From the NCBI RefSeq assembly GCF_013408825.1, contig NZ_JACCBZ010000003.1, forward strand, positions 434,001 to 498,000: DNA of 64,000 nucleotides, read 5' to 3'. The position numbers and the translations under genes are program-made. The notes below the pieces were generated by a model. The model did no database searches. It was not told the origin of the DNA and was given only the letters and a program-made list of their open reading frames with translations. Source of the DNA: Mucilaginibacter tundrae (GTDB lineage Bacteria; Bacteroidota; Bacteroidia; Sphingobacteriales; Sphingobacteriaceae). This document shows positions 15,654-23,924 of this stretch, piece by piece (position 1 is the stretch's first letter; each line of letters opens with the position of its first letter).

Positions 15654-16784
15654 ATGAAATTTAATTTAACAGCCCAGGATCCGCATTCAAAAGCCCGCGC
15701 GGGTGAGATCACTACCGATCACGGAACTATACAAACGCCTATTTTTATGCCGGTTGGTACGGCGGGTACCGTAAAGGCCGTGCATCAGCATGAGCTAAAA
15801 AACGATATTAAGGCGCAAATTATATTAGGAAATACCTACCATTTATACTTAAGGCCGGGGCTTAATACTATTGAGCAGGCAGGTGGCCTGCATAAATTTA
15901 ACGGCTGGGAGGGTCCTATTTTAACCGATAGTGGTGGTTACCAGGTGTATTCGCTTACCGAAGTACGTAAGATTAAGGAGGAAGGTGTTACCTTCCGCTC
16001 GCATATTGATGGCTCCAAACATTTATTTACGCCTGAGAATGTGATAGATATACAACGCACCATCGGCGCGGACATTATTATGGCCTTTGATGAGTGTACG
16101 CCCTACCCTTGTGATTATAACTACGCCAAGCGCTCGATAGAGATGACCCATCGCTGGCTTAAACGCTGCTGCGACCGATTTGATAGTACCGAACCTAAGT
16201 ATGGCTATAGTCAAACATTTTTCCCTATAGTACAGGGTTCGGTTTATAAAGATTTGAGGGTGAGATCGGCAGAAGTTATTGCTTCATTTGAGCGCGAGGG
16301 CAATGCCATTGGCGGACTTTCAGTAGGAGAACCTGCTGAAGAGATGTACGCTATGACAGAAATTGTATGTAATATATTACCGGAGCAAAAACCACGTTAT
16401 TTGATGGGTGTTGGCACACCGGTAAATATTTTGGAGAATATCGCGTTAGGTATTGATATGTTTGACTGCGTAATGCCTACCCGTAATGCCCGCAACGGCA
16501 TGTTATTCACTAAAAATGGTATCATCAACATAAAAAATGAGAAGTGGAAGAACGATTTTTCACCAATTGAGGCCGATAGTGACCTGTTTGCAGACAAAGC
16601 ATACACTAAGGCCTATTTAAGGCACTTAATACATAGCGGCGAAATGCTTGGTGCGCAAATAGCTACCTTGCACAACCTGCACTTTTACCTGTGGCTGGTA
16701 CAAGAAGCAAGGGAAAAAATAATAAGCGGAGAGTTTTATAACTGGAAGCAGGTAATGGTAAAACGACTGGGTGAACGGTTATAG
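15654..16784 (+). CDS. tgt: tRNA-guanine transglycosylase (queuine tRNA-ribosyltransferase)
   Basis: Tgt exchanges the wobble guanine of GUN-anticodon tRNAs for the queuosine precursor preQ1. The 376-residue enzyme shows PIFMPVGTAGTVKAV, GNTYHLYLRPG, the active-site LTDSGGYQVYSL, the substrate pocket MAFDECTPYP, GGLSVGEP, and the nucleophile region FDCVMPTRNARNG. The C-terminal zinc site is not standard: the CxCxxC cysteines expected just before AYLRHL are absent (SDLFADKAYTKAYLRHL), although the histidine in TLHNLHFY remains. I believe this is a feature of Bacteroidota Tgt. Confidence 0.95.
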   Translation: MKFNLTAQDPHSKARAGEITTDHGTIQTPIFMPVGTAGTVKAVHQHELKNDIKAQIILGNTYHLYLRPGLNTIEQAGGLHKFNGWEGPILTDSGGYQVYSLTEVRKIKEEGVTFRSHIDGSKHLFTPENVIDIQRTIGADIIMAFDECTPYPCDYNYAKRSIEMTHRWLKRCCDRFDSTEPKYGYSQTFFPIVQGSVYKDLRVRSAEVIASFEREGNAIGGLSVGEPAEEMYAMTEIVCNILPEQKPRYLMGVGTPVNILENIALGIDMFDCVMPTRNARNGMLFTKNGIINIKNEKWKNDFSPIEADSDLFADKAYTKAYLRHLIHSGEMLGAQIATLHNLHFYLWLVQEAREKIISGEFYNWKQVMVKRLGERL

Positions 16785-16794
16785 GCCCCACCCA

Positions 16795-16871
16795 AACCTC
16801 CCCGGTAGGGAGGGCAATTAAAGAAAATCACAATAAAGTCTCCCCTACCGGGGGAAATTTAGAGGGGGTTT
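16795..16871. repeat. GC-rich intergenic inverted repeat
   Basis: Two arms containing CCCCGGTAGGG and its complement (about 16800-16814 and 16840-16853), extending to AAACCTCC and a looser GAGGGGGTT, enclose a 25-nt AT-rich loop. It fills the gap between tgt and the permease gene and ends at the ATG. It resembles REP-type palindromes of Bacteroidota. Confidence 0.7.
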
Positions 16872-17978
16872 ATGAAGGAATTATATAACAGATACGTTAA
16901 AGTTATTGATAGATACATCATCAATAAATACTTGGGTACATTCGTGTTTACCCTGGGTATTTTTATAGTGATATCTGTTGTGTTTGATATATCTGAACAC
17001 CTTGATAATTTCCTTTCTAAACATGCCACATTATACGAAATAGCATTCCAATATTACGCTGGCTTTATACCATTTTACATCAATATGTTATCGCCCCTTA
17101 TCAACTTTTTGGCGGTAATCTTCTTTACAGCGAAGATGGCTAACCAAACAGAAATCGTTCCGATTCTAAGTGGAAAAGCGAGTTTCAACCGGTTTTTAAG
17201 ACCTTATTTTATTGCCGCCACACTCATATTTATTGTATCATTTTTTGCCAATGTTTACCTCATTCCATACACCAATAAGTTAAAAATCGACTTTGAAAAT
17301 TCACACGGATTCAATGGCGATCAAGACCCCACCAAGAGCCAAGTACATTTAAAACTGGACAACCATACTTACGTTTATCTTGAATCATACCAGCAGGATG
17401 TGCATACCGGGTATACCTTTATTTTGGAAAAATTCAATGGTGATGATCTAAAAGAAAAGCTATACGCCCCTACCATTACCTACGATTCACTTAAAAGACA
17501 GTGGAAATTAAATAACTGCACTATAAGGTATGTAAACGGTTTACACGAGCGTCAAATTTTAGGCGTAACTAAGGATACAACCTTAGATATGGTACCAGCT
17601 GACTTTGATGTGTTGCATGATGACAGCTATGATGCCATGAGTTTAAGAGTATTAAACATAGCTATAGCCAAGGAAAAAATACGCGGATCTGGTGTATTAA
17701 ACAATATGCTTTATCAGAAATACAGGCGTTTTATATACCCATTTTCAACTTTTGTATTGATGCTTATAGGCGTTGCCTTATCGTCGCAAAAAGTACGTGG
17801 TGGTATTGGATTGCCATTGGGTATAGGCATTATATTATGCTTCGCATTCATTATAGTGGATAAATTCGCCTTTGTTTTTGCAGAAAAAGGCACCATGTCC
17901 TCGTTAATGGCAGCGTTTGTACCCAACATATTATTTGGCTTATTAGGCTTATATTTGCTGTATAAAGCACCTAAATAA
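16872..17978 (+). CDS. LptF/LptG-family permease (YjgP/YjgQ)
   Basis: A 368-residue inner-membrane protein of the family that, with LptB, extracts lipopolysaccharide from the membrane for transport to the surface. It has the family plan: transmembrane segments near residues 20-45, 58-85 and 105-130, a periplasmic beta-jellyroll domain (about 135-270), then three more segments to the C terminus. The coupling-helix sequence NQTEIVPILSGKASFNRF is visible. LptF and LptG cannot be told apart with certainty. Its stop overlaps the next start (TAATG). Confidence 0.88.
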   Translation: MKELYNRYVKVIDRYIINKYLGTFVFTLGIFIVISVVFDISEHLDNFLSKHATLYEIAFQYYAGFIPFYINMLSPLINFLAVIFFTAKMANQTEIVPILSGKASFNRFLRPYFIAATLIFIVSFFANVYLIPYTNKLKIDFENSHGFNGDQDPTKSQVHLKLDNHTYVYLESYQQDVHTGYTFILEKFNGDDLKEKLYAPTITYDSLKRQWKLNNCTIRYVNGLHERQILGVTKDTTLDMVPADFDVLHDDSYDAMSLRVLNIAIAKEKIRGSGVLNNMLYQKYRRFIYPFSTFVLMLIGVALSSQKVRGGIGLPLGIGIILCFAFIIVDKFAFVFAEKGTMSSLMAAFVPNILFGLLGLYLLYKAPK

Positions 17979-18880
17979 TGCCCGAAAACGACACGCCTGC
18001 AGGCATCAATAAAAACCTTTTAATCCTTCATTTTACTGTTTTCATCTGGGGATTTACCAGTATTTTGGGTAAACTAATCACTATTGAGGCTGTGCAATTG
18101 GTGTGGTATAGGGTAGTGATCGCGGCAATTTCTTTGTTTTTATATTTCAAATTCAACAAAAATACCATCAAGGTTAATAGAAATACATTGTTAAAATTGG
18201 TATTTACCGGAGCCTTAGTAGGCGGCCACTGGATACTTTTTTTCGCTTCTATTAAGGCTTCCACCGTTTCTGTAACGCTGGTTTGCCTATCTTCCATCAC
18301 ACTTTTCACCGCCATTTTTGAGCCAATAATTAATAAAACCCGCATCTCAAAACTGGAGGTTATTGCTGGTATTTTCATCATTGTCGGGATTCTATTAATT
18401 TTTGAATTTGAAACGCAATACACTAAGGGAATCATTTTAGGCCTAATTAGCGCCATGTGCGCAAGCCTTTTTTCTATTATAAACGCTCGCCAGGTAAAGC
18501 AAATAGAAGCACCGGTTATTGCGTTTTATGAGCTTTCTGGAGCTTTTGTATGGATAACAGCTTACCTATTTTTCACTCATGGATTCGGCCAGGGTATGGT
18601 TTTACAGAACTCAGATATTGGCTATTTATTGATCCTCGGCACCATCTGCACCTCGCTTGCCTACGTTGCCGGAGTATCTGTAATGAAGGAATTTTCGGCA
18701 TTCAAAGTAGCGCTTATTACCAACCTTGAGCCGGTGTATGGCATCATTCTGGCCTTTATTTTGTTTGGCGAATTGCACAAATTAAAGCCAGGTTTTTGGC
18801 TCGGGGCGCTGATAATTTTATCTACTATCTTTCTTTATCCCGTAGCTCAAAAGCAAATTACGAAACGCAAGACCAGATAA
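17978..18880 (+). CDS. EamA-family (DMT) transporter
   Basis: A 300-residue inner-membrane carrier of the drug/metabolite transporter superfamily, with ten hydrophobic segments arranged as two EamA repeats (about residues 10-140 and 155-290). Recognisable parts are FIWGFTSILGKL in helix 1, the charged LVWYRVVIAA in helix 2, and LEPVYGIILAFILFGE in the second repeat. Its substrate cannot be inferred; relatives export amino acids or other metabolites. It is translationally coupled to the LptF/G-like gene by a one-base overlap. Confidence 0.88.
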   Translation: MPENDTPAGINKNLLILHFTVFIWGFTSILGKLITIEAVQLVWYRVVIAAISLFLYFKFNKNTIKVNRNTLLKLVFTGALVGGHWILFFASIKASTVSVTLVCLSSITLFTAIFEPIINKTRISKLEVIAGIFIIVGILLIFEFETQYTKGIILGLISAMCASLFSIINARQVKQIEAPVIAFYELSGAFVWITAYLFFTHGFGQGMVLQNSDIGYLLILGTICTSLAYVAGVSVMKEFSAFKVALITNLEPVYGIILAFILFGELHKLKPGFWLGALIILSTIFLYPVAQKQITKRKTR

Positions 18881-19723
18881 TTTCCATCTTTGCAGCTTTA
18901 GTTTTCTTGCTCCAAATCCCTGATTTTTTAAATAATGTATACGGTTACCCTAATAGGGGATAAGAAGTCGGTATACACATGGCACATTTTAAGCGTTTCT
19001 CAGCGCTTAATTCCACCAGCATAAGTTTATACCATCCCACTCAGAATAATCGATTTAAGGGCAATTTCATAAAATCATTAGTGTATCGAAACCTAATTAT
19101 ATTCCCAACTCCATTTTAATAAAAACCAACTTGTATTTTCAATAAAAAATTGAATTAAAAATTGAAATACATAAAAACTAATATATTATAACATATTAAA
19201 AATCAACATAATTATAGACTACAACCAAAGAGAAGGTTTAAAAAACCAACTTGTCTTTAAACTCAAATTGCTATTTTTTTTAGTAAAACTTGTTTATTAA
19301 ATAAATTAACACTAATAAAAACTTAATAATCAGTACTTTATACATAATAAATTAAAGTTTAAATACGCGATTTGAAATTTAACCAAACTAATCAATCAAA
19401 GTGTATTGAACTCAAAAAAGGAAGAAGTTGATAAACTGACGGCAGGGAGGAAAAAATCTATATTGATAAAAATGATTGCCTATTCGATCATTTTTCAAAA
19501 ACTGATTTCTGAAAAATTCGCACGCTCAATCAAATTTACTTAGCCACCATCATCCCTCAGCCAATAGCATTAATTGACATTTTGCAACACTGACATTTCA
19601 TTCATTAAAAAGAGAGTTTATTTAATAGAGCGATTTATTAGGAGCATAGCAGACCAGGTCTAAAACACATTTCCAAAACACCATTAAAAAGCGGATATTG
19701 TAAACAATAGAACATCAAAAATC
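18881..19723. other. Long AT-rich intergenic region
   Basis: This 843-nt stretch has no ORF or RNA gene I can support. It is very AT-rich, especially 19100-19400. A 14-nt exact direct repeat, AAAAACCAACTTGT, occurs at 19121-19134 and 19241-19254, exactly 120 nt apart. Neither end carries a convincing terminator or promoter. It may contain long upstream control sequence or decayed DNA. Confidence 0.5.
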
Positions 19724-20002
19724 ATGAGAATAAAAACCATCGTTGTAATCCTGATCACAGTAATGCTCACAATCGTATTGATGCAAAATACCGAACCTGT
19801 AAGCTTCTCATTTTTGTGGGCCACCTTCCGGATGTCTAAACTTGTTATGATGACAGCCATTTCTGTTATCGCGTTTATTTTAGGCGTTTTAGTTGGCAGG
19901 CCCTCTCGTGTAAAAAAACTGGGTGGAACTTTTATTGAGGGCGAACATCAGCGCGAAGACCCCAATACACTAAGCGACGAGGATAAGGAATATATAAATT
20001 AA
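19724..20002 (+). CDS. LapA-domain (DUF1049) small membrane protein
   Basis: A 92-residue protein with two hydrophobic segments (about residues 4-20 and 37-58) linked by QNTEPVSFSFLWATFRMSK, the pattern of LapA/DUF1049 proteins that in other bacteria help assemble lipopolysaccharide. The C terminus is charged and cytoplasmic. It lies 3 nt before the dehydrogenase gene, probably in one transcript, and follows the long AT-rich gap that presumably holds its promoter. Function here is not established. Confidence 0.82.
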   Translation: MRIKTIVVILITVMLTIVLMQNTEPVSFSFLWATFRMSKLVMMTAISVIAFILGVLVGRPSRVKKLGGTFIEGEHQREDPNTLSDEDKEYIN

Positions 20003-20005
20003 CAC

Positions 20006-20893
20006 ATGGAAAAGAAAATAGGATTTATCGGACTTGGCAACATGGGTATGCCCATCGCAAAAAACCTAATCGATGCGGGTTATCATTTACAGGTTTACAA
20101 TCGCACTACATTAAAAACAGAGGAGCTGGACTCAACGTCTATCGCCATTTGCAGGACGCCGGCAGAAGCCGCCGATGGTGTAAAAATATTGATCAGCATA
20201 CTTTCGGAAGACGAAGTGCTCAAAGAGGCTGTTACTGGCAAAGAGGGTATTTTAAAAACCTTTCCAACGGGCGGTGTACATATTTCCATGAGCACCATCG
20301 CTCCTGACACCGCTGAGGATCTCTATAAGCTTCACAAAAATTCAGGCAGCACTTATATCGCCTCGCCGGTATTTGGCCGCCCTGACGCAGCCGCAGCGAA
20401 GAAATTATTTATATGCATCTCTGGCGAAGCCGAAGCTAAAGAAATAGCCAAACCAATTTTGGAATGCCTTGGGCAGCGCATCACCGATTTCGGCGAAAAA
20501 GTAAGCGGCGCCAATGTGGTTAAAGTAGCGGGCAATTTCATGATCATGGTATCTATGGAAATGATGGCGGAGGCCTATACCCTTGCCGAGAAGAATGGAC
20601 TAAATCGCGCGCAGGTTGCCGACTTTTTTGGCTCGACCCTTTTCGCTGCGCCGATCTTTCAAAACTATGGCAAGCTCATTGCTAACAAACAATTTGAGCC
20701 GGTCGGTTTCAAAACTAAATTAGGCTTTAAAGATGCCCGCCTTGCCCTCAAATTATCGCAGGCAAGCCTCACCCCTATGCCTACTGTATCTTTGGTTCAC
20801 AACAGGCTGCAATCAGCAGTAGCCAAAGGCTGGGGCGAGAGTGATTGGGTGGAAGGTATATCCCGCGGCGTTAGTGAAGATGCCGGAGCATAA
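20006..20893 (+). CDS. NAD(P)-dependent beta-hydroxyacid dehydrogenase family protein
   Basis: A 295-residue cytoplasmic oxidoreductase of the 3-hydroxyisobutyrate dehydrogenase/GLYR family. Seen: the nucleotide-binding IGFIGLGNMGMPIAKNL at the N terminus, the substrate-site HISMSTIAPDTAEDL, the SPVFGRPDAA turn, and GANVVKVAGNFM with the family's catalytic lysine. Family members reduce succinic semialdehyde or glyoxylate, or oxidise 3-hydroxyisobutyrate; the substrate here cannot be chosen from sequence. A strong inverted repeat follows its stop codon. Confidence 0.92.
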   Translation: MEKKIGFIGLGNMGMPIAKNLIDAGYHLQVYNRTTLKTEELDSTSIAICRTPAEAADGVKILISILSEDEVLKEAVTGKEGILKTFPTGGVHISMSTIAPDTAEDLYKLHKNSGSTYIASPVFGRPDAAAAKKLFICISGEAEAKEIAKPILECLGQRITDFGEKVSGANVVKVAGNFMIMVSMEMMAEAYTLAEKNGLNRAQVADFFGSTLFAAPIFQNYGKLIANKQFEPVGFKTKLGFKDARLALKLSQASLTPMPTVSLVHNRLQSAVAKGWGESDWVEGISRGVSEDAGA

Positions 20894-20900
20894 ATCCAAC

Positions 20901-20980
20901 TTGTCATTCTGGGCGTAGTCGAAGAATATGTACGAGCGTTAACCAGTTTACAGATTCTTCGACTACGCTCAGAATGACAA
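20901..20980. repeat. 27-bp inverted repeat (REP-like), likely bidirectional terminator
   Basis: The arms at 20901-20927 and 20954-20980 are complementary at 26 of 27 positions (hand count), enclosing 26 nt. The repeat begins 7 nt after one gene's stop and ends 5 nt before the other's, between convergent genes. The core GTCATTCTG..CGTAGTCGAAGAAT looks like a dispersed palindrome family of Bacteroidota. Confidence 0.85.
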
Positions 20981-20985
20981 TCCTA

Positions 20986-21789
20986 CTAAATATCATAAAA
21001 CACCTGGTTCTCTTCTTCCAGGTGTGAGAGGTCGGGTGTATTTTCAAATATCCCAAAAACGGATGCCCCACTTCCACTCATGCTGGCGAATAATGCACCG
21101 GCTTCGTACAAGGCAGCCTTCACTCCACGAATCATAATATGGTTTTTAAATATCGATTCCTCGAAATCATTTTTGATATATTTTTTCCATTGCGCGACCG
21201 GTAGATCTATCAACTCATATAACGTCGTCTTGATCGGCGTAGGTTTTACGCCACGATAAGCTTCAGCCGTTGACACCTGGGTTGGCGGCATCACCAATAC
21301 AATTTTATATTTTGATAAATCGAGTTTGATCGGTTCAAACTCATCGCCCAGTTCAAAAGCAAACACTGGTTTGCTCTCTACAAAAAAGGCGCAATCAGCA
21401 CCGAGCTTGCGAGCGTAATTCTGCATTTGATCAACACTTAACTTTAAATCGAATTGCTGACTCATCAATTTGATAAAAAATACAGCGTCGCTTGATCCAC
21501 CGCCCAGCCCCGCGCCTATCGGGATATTTTTATGAAGATGGATTTTTACCGGCGATATAGGGTGATCTTTTTTTAGCAGATGATAAGCCTTGATGCAAAG
21601 GTTATCCTCCAGCCTGCCCGGTATCTCCAACCCTGATGATTCAAAGCTCAACTCATCAGCCGGAATGATCTCTAGCACATCGTTTATCTTTACCGGGTAA
21701 AAAACGGTTTCAAGGTTGTGATAGCCATCGGTGCGGCGTTCAATTACATTCAGGCCGATATTTATTTTAGCGTTCGGAAAAATTACCAT
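20986..21789 (-). CDS. ispE: 4-diphosphocytidyl-2-C-methyl-D-erythritol kinase
   Basis: IspE is the GHMP kinase that phosphorylates CDP-methylerythritol in the non-mevalonate isoprenoid pathway. The 267-residue reading starts MVIFPNAKINIGLNVIERR; an upstream TTG at 21822 would add 11 unlikely residues. The ATP-binding glycine-rich loop IPIGAGLGGGSSDAV and the C-terminal SMSGSGASVFGIF are clear. It stands alone, convergent with the dehydrogenase and divergent from thyA across a 184-nt gap containing another inverted repeat. Confidence 0.95.
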   Translation of the reverse strand: MVIFPNAKINIGLNVIERRTDGYHNLETVFYPVKINDVLEIIPADELSFESSGLEIPGRLEDNLCIKAYHLLKKDHPISPVKIHLHKNIPIGAGLGGGSSDAVFFIKLMSQQFDLKLSVDQMQNYARKLGADCAFFVESKPVFAFELGDEFEPIKLDLSKYKIVLVMPPTQVSTAEAYRGVKPTPIKTTLYELIDLPVAQWKKYIKNDFEESIFKNHIMIRGVKAALYEAGALFASMSGSGASVFGIFENTPDLSHLEEENQVFYDI

Positions 21790-21858
21790 ACAAAAGATTA
21801 ACAACGGCATGTATTTTTGCACATCCGTAGGATGGTAAAATTAGAATATTTTTATTTG

Positions 21859-21965
21859 TGTTTGTTAGTGAATGGTTGATTGCGTTAAGTGGTTGATTAA
21901 GTTTATTTAAAACGAGAATCTTCAAAAACTTAATCGACCCAATCAACCTAACAAACCAATCAACT
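21859..21965. repeat. Imperfect inverted repeat in the ispE-thyA divergent region
   Basis: The left arm (about 21859-21904) contains tandem GGTTGATT units ending in TTAAGTTT. The right arm (about 21926-21965) is an imperfect complement with AATCAACC and CCAATCAAC units. It occupies most of the gap between the two divergent genes. Confidence 0.6.
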
Positions 21966-21973
21966 CAAATAAC

Positions 21974-22768
21974 ATGAAACAATACCTGGATTTAATGCGC
22001 CATGTGATGGATACCGGCACGCAAAAACATGATCGTACAGGAACGGGGACAATAAGCGTATTTGGCTACCAGATGCGGTTTAACCTGCAGGATGGCTTCC
22101 CACTGGTGACTACCAAAAAGTTGCACCTTAAATCCATCATACACGAATTGATATGGTTTTTAAGTGGTGATACCAACATTGCCTACCTAAAAGAGAACGG
22201 AGTGCGTATATGGGATGAATGGGCTGATGCAGATGGCAACCTTGGTCCGGTGTATGGCTATCAATGGCGATCATGGCCTACGCCCGATGGCGGCCACATT
22301 GACCAGATAAGCCAAGTCGTGAATCAAATTAAAAACAACCCGGATTCTCGTCGCATGATCGTATCGGCATGGAATGTTGCTGATGTAAACCAAATGGCAC
22401 TTCCACCTTGCCATAGCCTGTTTCAATTTTACGTGCTTGATGGAAAATTATCTTGCCAGCTTTATCAGCGCAGTGCTGATATATTTTTGGGTGTACCTTT
22501 CAACATTGCATCTTATGCCTTGCTCACTATGATGATGGCACAGGTATGTGATTTAGAATACGGCGACTTTATCCACACCTTCGGCGATGCCCATATCTAC
22601 AACAATCACCTGGAACAAGCAAAACTGCAACTAAGCCGCGAACCAAGACCATTACCCACCATGAAGATCAATCCGGATGTTAAGGATATATTCTCCTTCA
22701 AGTACGAAGACTTCAGTTTGGAGAACTACGATCCGCATCCACATATAAAAGGTAGTGTTGCGGTTTAA
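21974..22768 (+). CDS. thyA: Thymidylate synthase
   Basis: ThyA methylates dUMP to dTMP with methylene-tetrahydrofolate. At 264 residues it has the exact length of the E. coli enzyme. The catalytic cysteine is Cys146 in [14 protein letters not shown]; other landmarks are [13 protein letters not shown] with the phosphate-binding arginine, the [10 protein letters not shown] arginines, [20 protein letters not shown] and HIYNNHLEQ. folA, which recycles the dihydrofolate produced, lies 558 nt downstream, separated by a decayed nuclease gene. Confidence 0.97.
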   Translation: MKQYLDLMRHVMDTGTQKHDRTGTGTISVFGYQMRFNLQDGFPLVTTKKLHLKSIIHELIWFLSGDTNIAYLKENGVRIWDEWADADGNLGPVYGYQWRSWPTPDGGHIDQISQVVNQIKNNPDSRRMIVSAWNVADVNQMALPPCHSLFQFYVLDGKLSCQLYQRSADIFLGVPFNIASYALLTMMMAQVCDLEYGDFIHTFGDAHIYNNHLEQAKLQLSREPRPLPTMKINPDVKDIFSFKYEDFSLENYDPHPHIKGSVAV

Positions 22769-22810
22769 TCATTGTGTCATTAGGTATGTTAATTTCTATT
22801 TTTTTCCACT

Positions 22811-22863
22811 TGTCATTTCGAACCCGGTGGGCTGGCTTTTGAAAGGTGGGTGAGAAATCTTCT
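22811..22863 (+). repeat. Left arm of inverted repeat flanking the GIY-YIG remnant
   Basis: The sequence starts GTCATTTCGA (22812) and ends GAGAAATCTTCT (to 22863). It is inverted relative to 23200-23262. The outer and inner ends match well, while the middle (about 30 nt) differs. Confidence 0.7.
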
Positions 22864-22884
22864 ACGCCAATAAACGAAAACCCA

Positions 22885-23186
22885 ATGTGAAATCATAATT
22901 ACTTTGTTTACATAACAACCAATTCCAGCAAATCCACATTATACATTGGTGTAACAAATGACATTTGTACACGACTTTATCAGCATAAAGAAAATAAAGG
23001 GACAGACAAATCTTTTACAGGAAAATATTACTGTTATTATTTAGTCCACTACGAACGCTTCTCACATATTGAGGAGGCGATAGCAAGAGAAAGGAAATAA
23101 AGAAATGGCGGCGCGAAAAGAAGGTCGCTTTAATTGAATCATTAAATTCAGGGTGGCGCTTTTTGAATAATGAGGTTTGTGATTAG
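22885..23186 (+). pseudogene. GIY-YIG endonuclease (YhbQ/UPF0213-like), nonsense and frameshift
   Basis: Translating from 22891 gives NYFVYITTNSSK, STLYIGVTNDICTRLYQHK and ERFSHIEEAIARERK, the GIY-YIG small nuclease fold (here Y-V-Y and L-Y-I-G) with the conserved arginine. The frame then hits TAA at 23098. Moving by one base at about 23094 restores EIKKWRREKKVALIESLN and SGWRFLNNE to a TAG at 23184, the normal end of the family. The only upstream ATG (22885) is followed at once by TGA. So there are at least two lesions in a gene of about 100 codons. It is bracketed by an inverted repeat. Confidence 0.85.
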
Positions 23187-23199
23187 ACACATCAGCTTT

Positions 23200-23262
23200 A
23201 TGGTGAAGAAGATTTCTCCTCACTCCTACGCGCAAGGCCAATGCAGTTCGTCGAAATGACGG
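23200..23262 (-). repeat. Right arm of inverted repeat flanking the GIY-YIG remnant
   Basis: This is the inverted partner of 22811-22863: on the minus strand it reads GTCATTTCGA near its outer end and GAGAAATCTTCTTC near the nuclease remnant. The two arms are 337 nt apart. Confidence 0.7.
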
Positions 23263-23326
23263 TTGTAGTTAAACATATTTTGTATTACCAAAAAACTTCC
23301 CGATAATTAGCTTCACTAATTAACAA

Positions 23327-23809
23327 ATGACAGTATCCATCATAGTCGCCATAGGCGAAAACCACGCCATCGGCAAAAACAACCAGCTGTTATGGCACAT
23401 GCCTAACGATCTTAAACATTTCAAGGACATTACATCGGGACGAACCATCATTATGGGACGGAAAACTTTTGATTCCGTTGGAAAGCCCTTGCCACGCCGC
23501 AGAAATATTGTGGTAACCCGTCAGGATATTATTATTCCCGGATGCGAAGTGGTTAAATCTATTGAAGATGGATTAGCGCTGTGCAAAAATGAAGACGAAG
23601 TATTTATTGGTGGTGGCGCCGAGATCTACAAACTGGCTATGCATCTTACTGATCGCATTTATCTCACTATAATCCATAAAAGCTTTGATGCGGATACATT
23701 TTTCCCCGGGATCGACAAATCGGAATGGAAGGAAGTTAAACGGGAAGACTTTGAGCTGGATGAGAAAAACCCGCTTCCATATTCATTCATAACATTAGAA
23801 CGGCAGTAA
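23327..23809 (+). CDS. folA: Dihydrofolate reductase
   Basis: DHFR regenerates tetrahydrofolate from dihydrofolate with NADPH. The 160-residue protein has SIIVAIGENHAIGKNNQLLW with the Met20-loop tryptophan, MPNDLKHFKDITSGRTIIMG with the catalytic-site aspartate, GRKTFDSVGKPLPRRRNIVV, and the C-terminal VFIGGGAEIYKLAM cofactor loop. Length is normal. It probably shared a transcript with thyA before the repeat-flanked GIY-YIG gene came to lie between them; that history is inference. Confidence 0.96.
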   Translation: MTVSIIVAIGENHAIGKNNQLLWHMPNDLKHFKDITSGRTIIMGRKTFDSVGKPLPRRRNIVVTRQDIIIPGCEVVKSIEDGLALCKNEDEVFIGGGAEIYKLAMHLTDRIYLTIIHKSFDADTFFPGIDKSEWKEVKREDFELDEKNPLPYSFITLERQ

Positions 23810-23864
23810 CAATTTTTGTCATTTTTTTGTTTTAATTTAAAATTTCTTGATAGCGAAATTTTAT

Positions 23865-23872
23865 TAGATTTG
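23865..23872 (+). promoter_or_regulatory. Probable secDF promoter -7 box
   Basis: TAGATTTG fits TAnnTTTG and leaves a leader of about 48 nt before the ATG. A weak -33 candidate (TTTC) lies 18 nt upstream. Confidence 0.4.
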
Positions 23873-23924
23873 CCGTCTATTTTAAAAAGGCTTATAAACT
23901 AAATAATTACATATATAATTTAAG

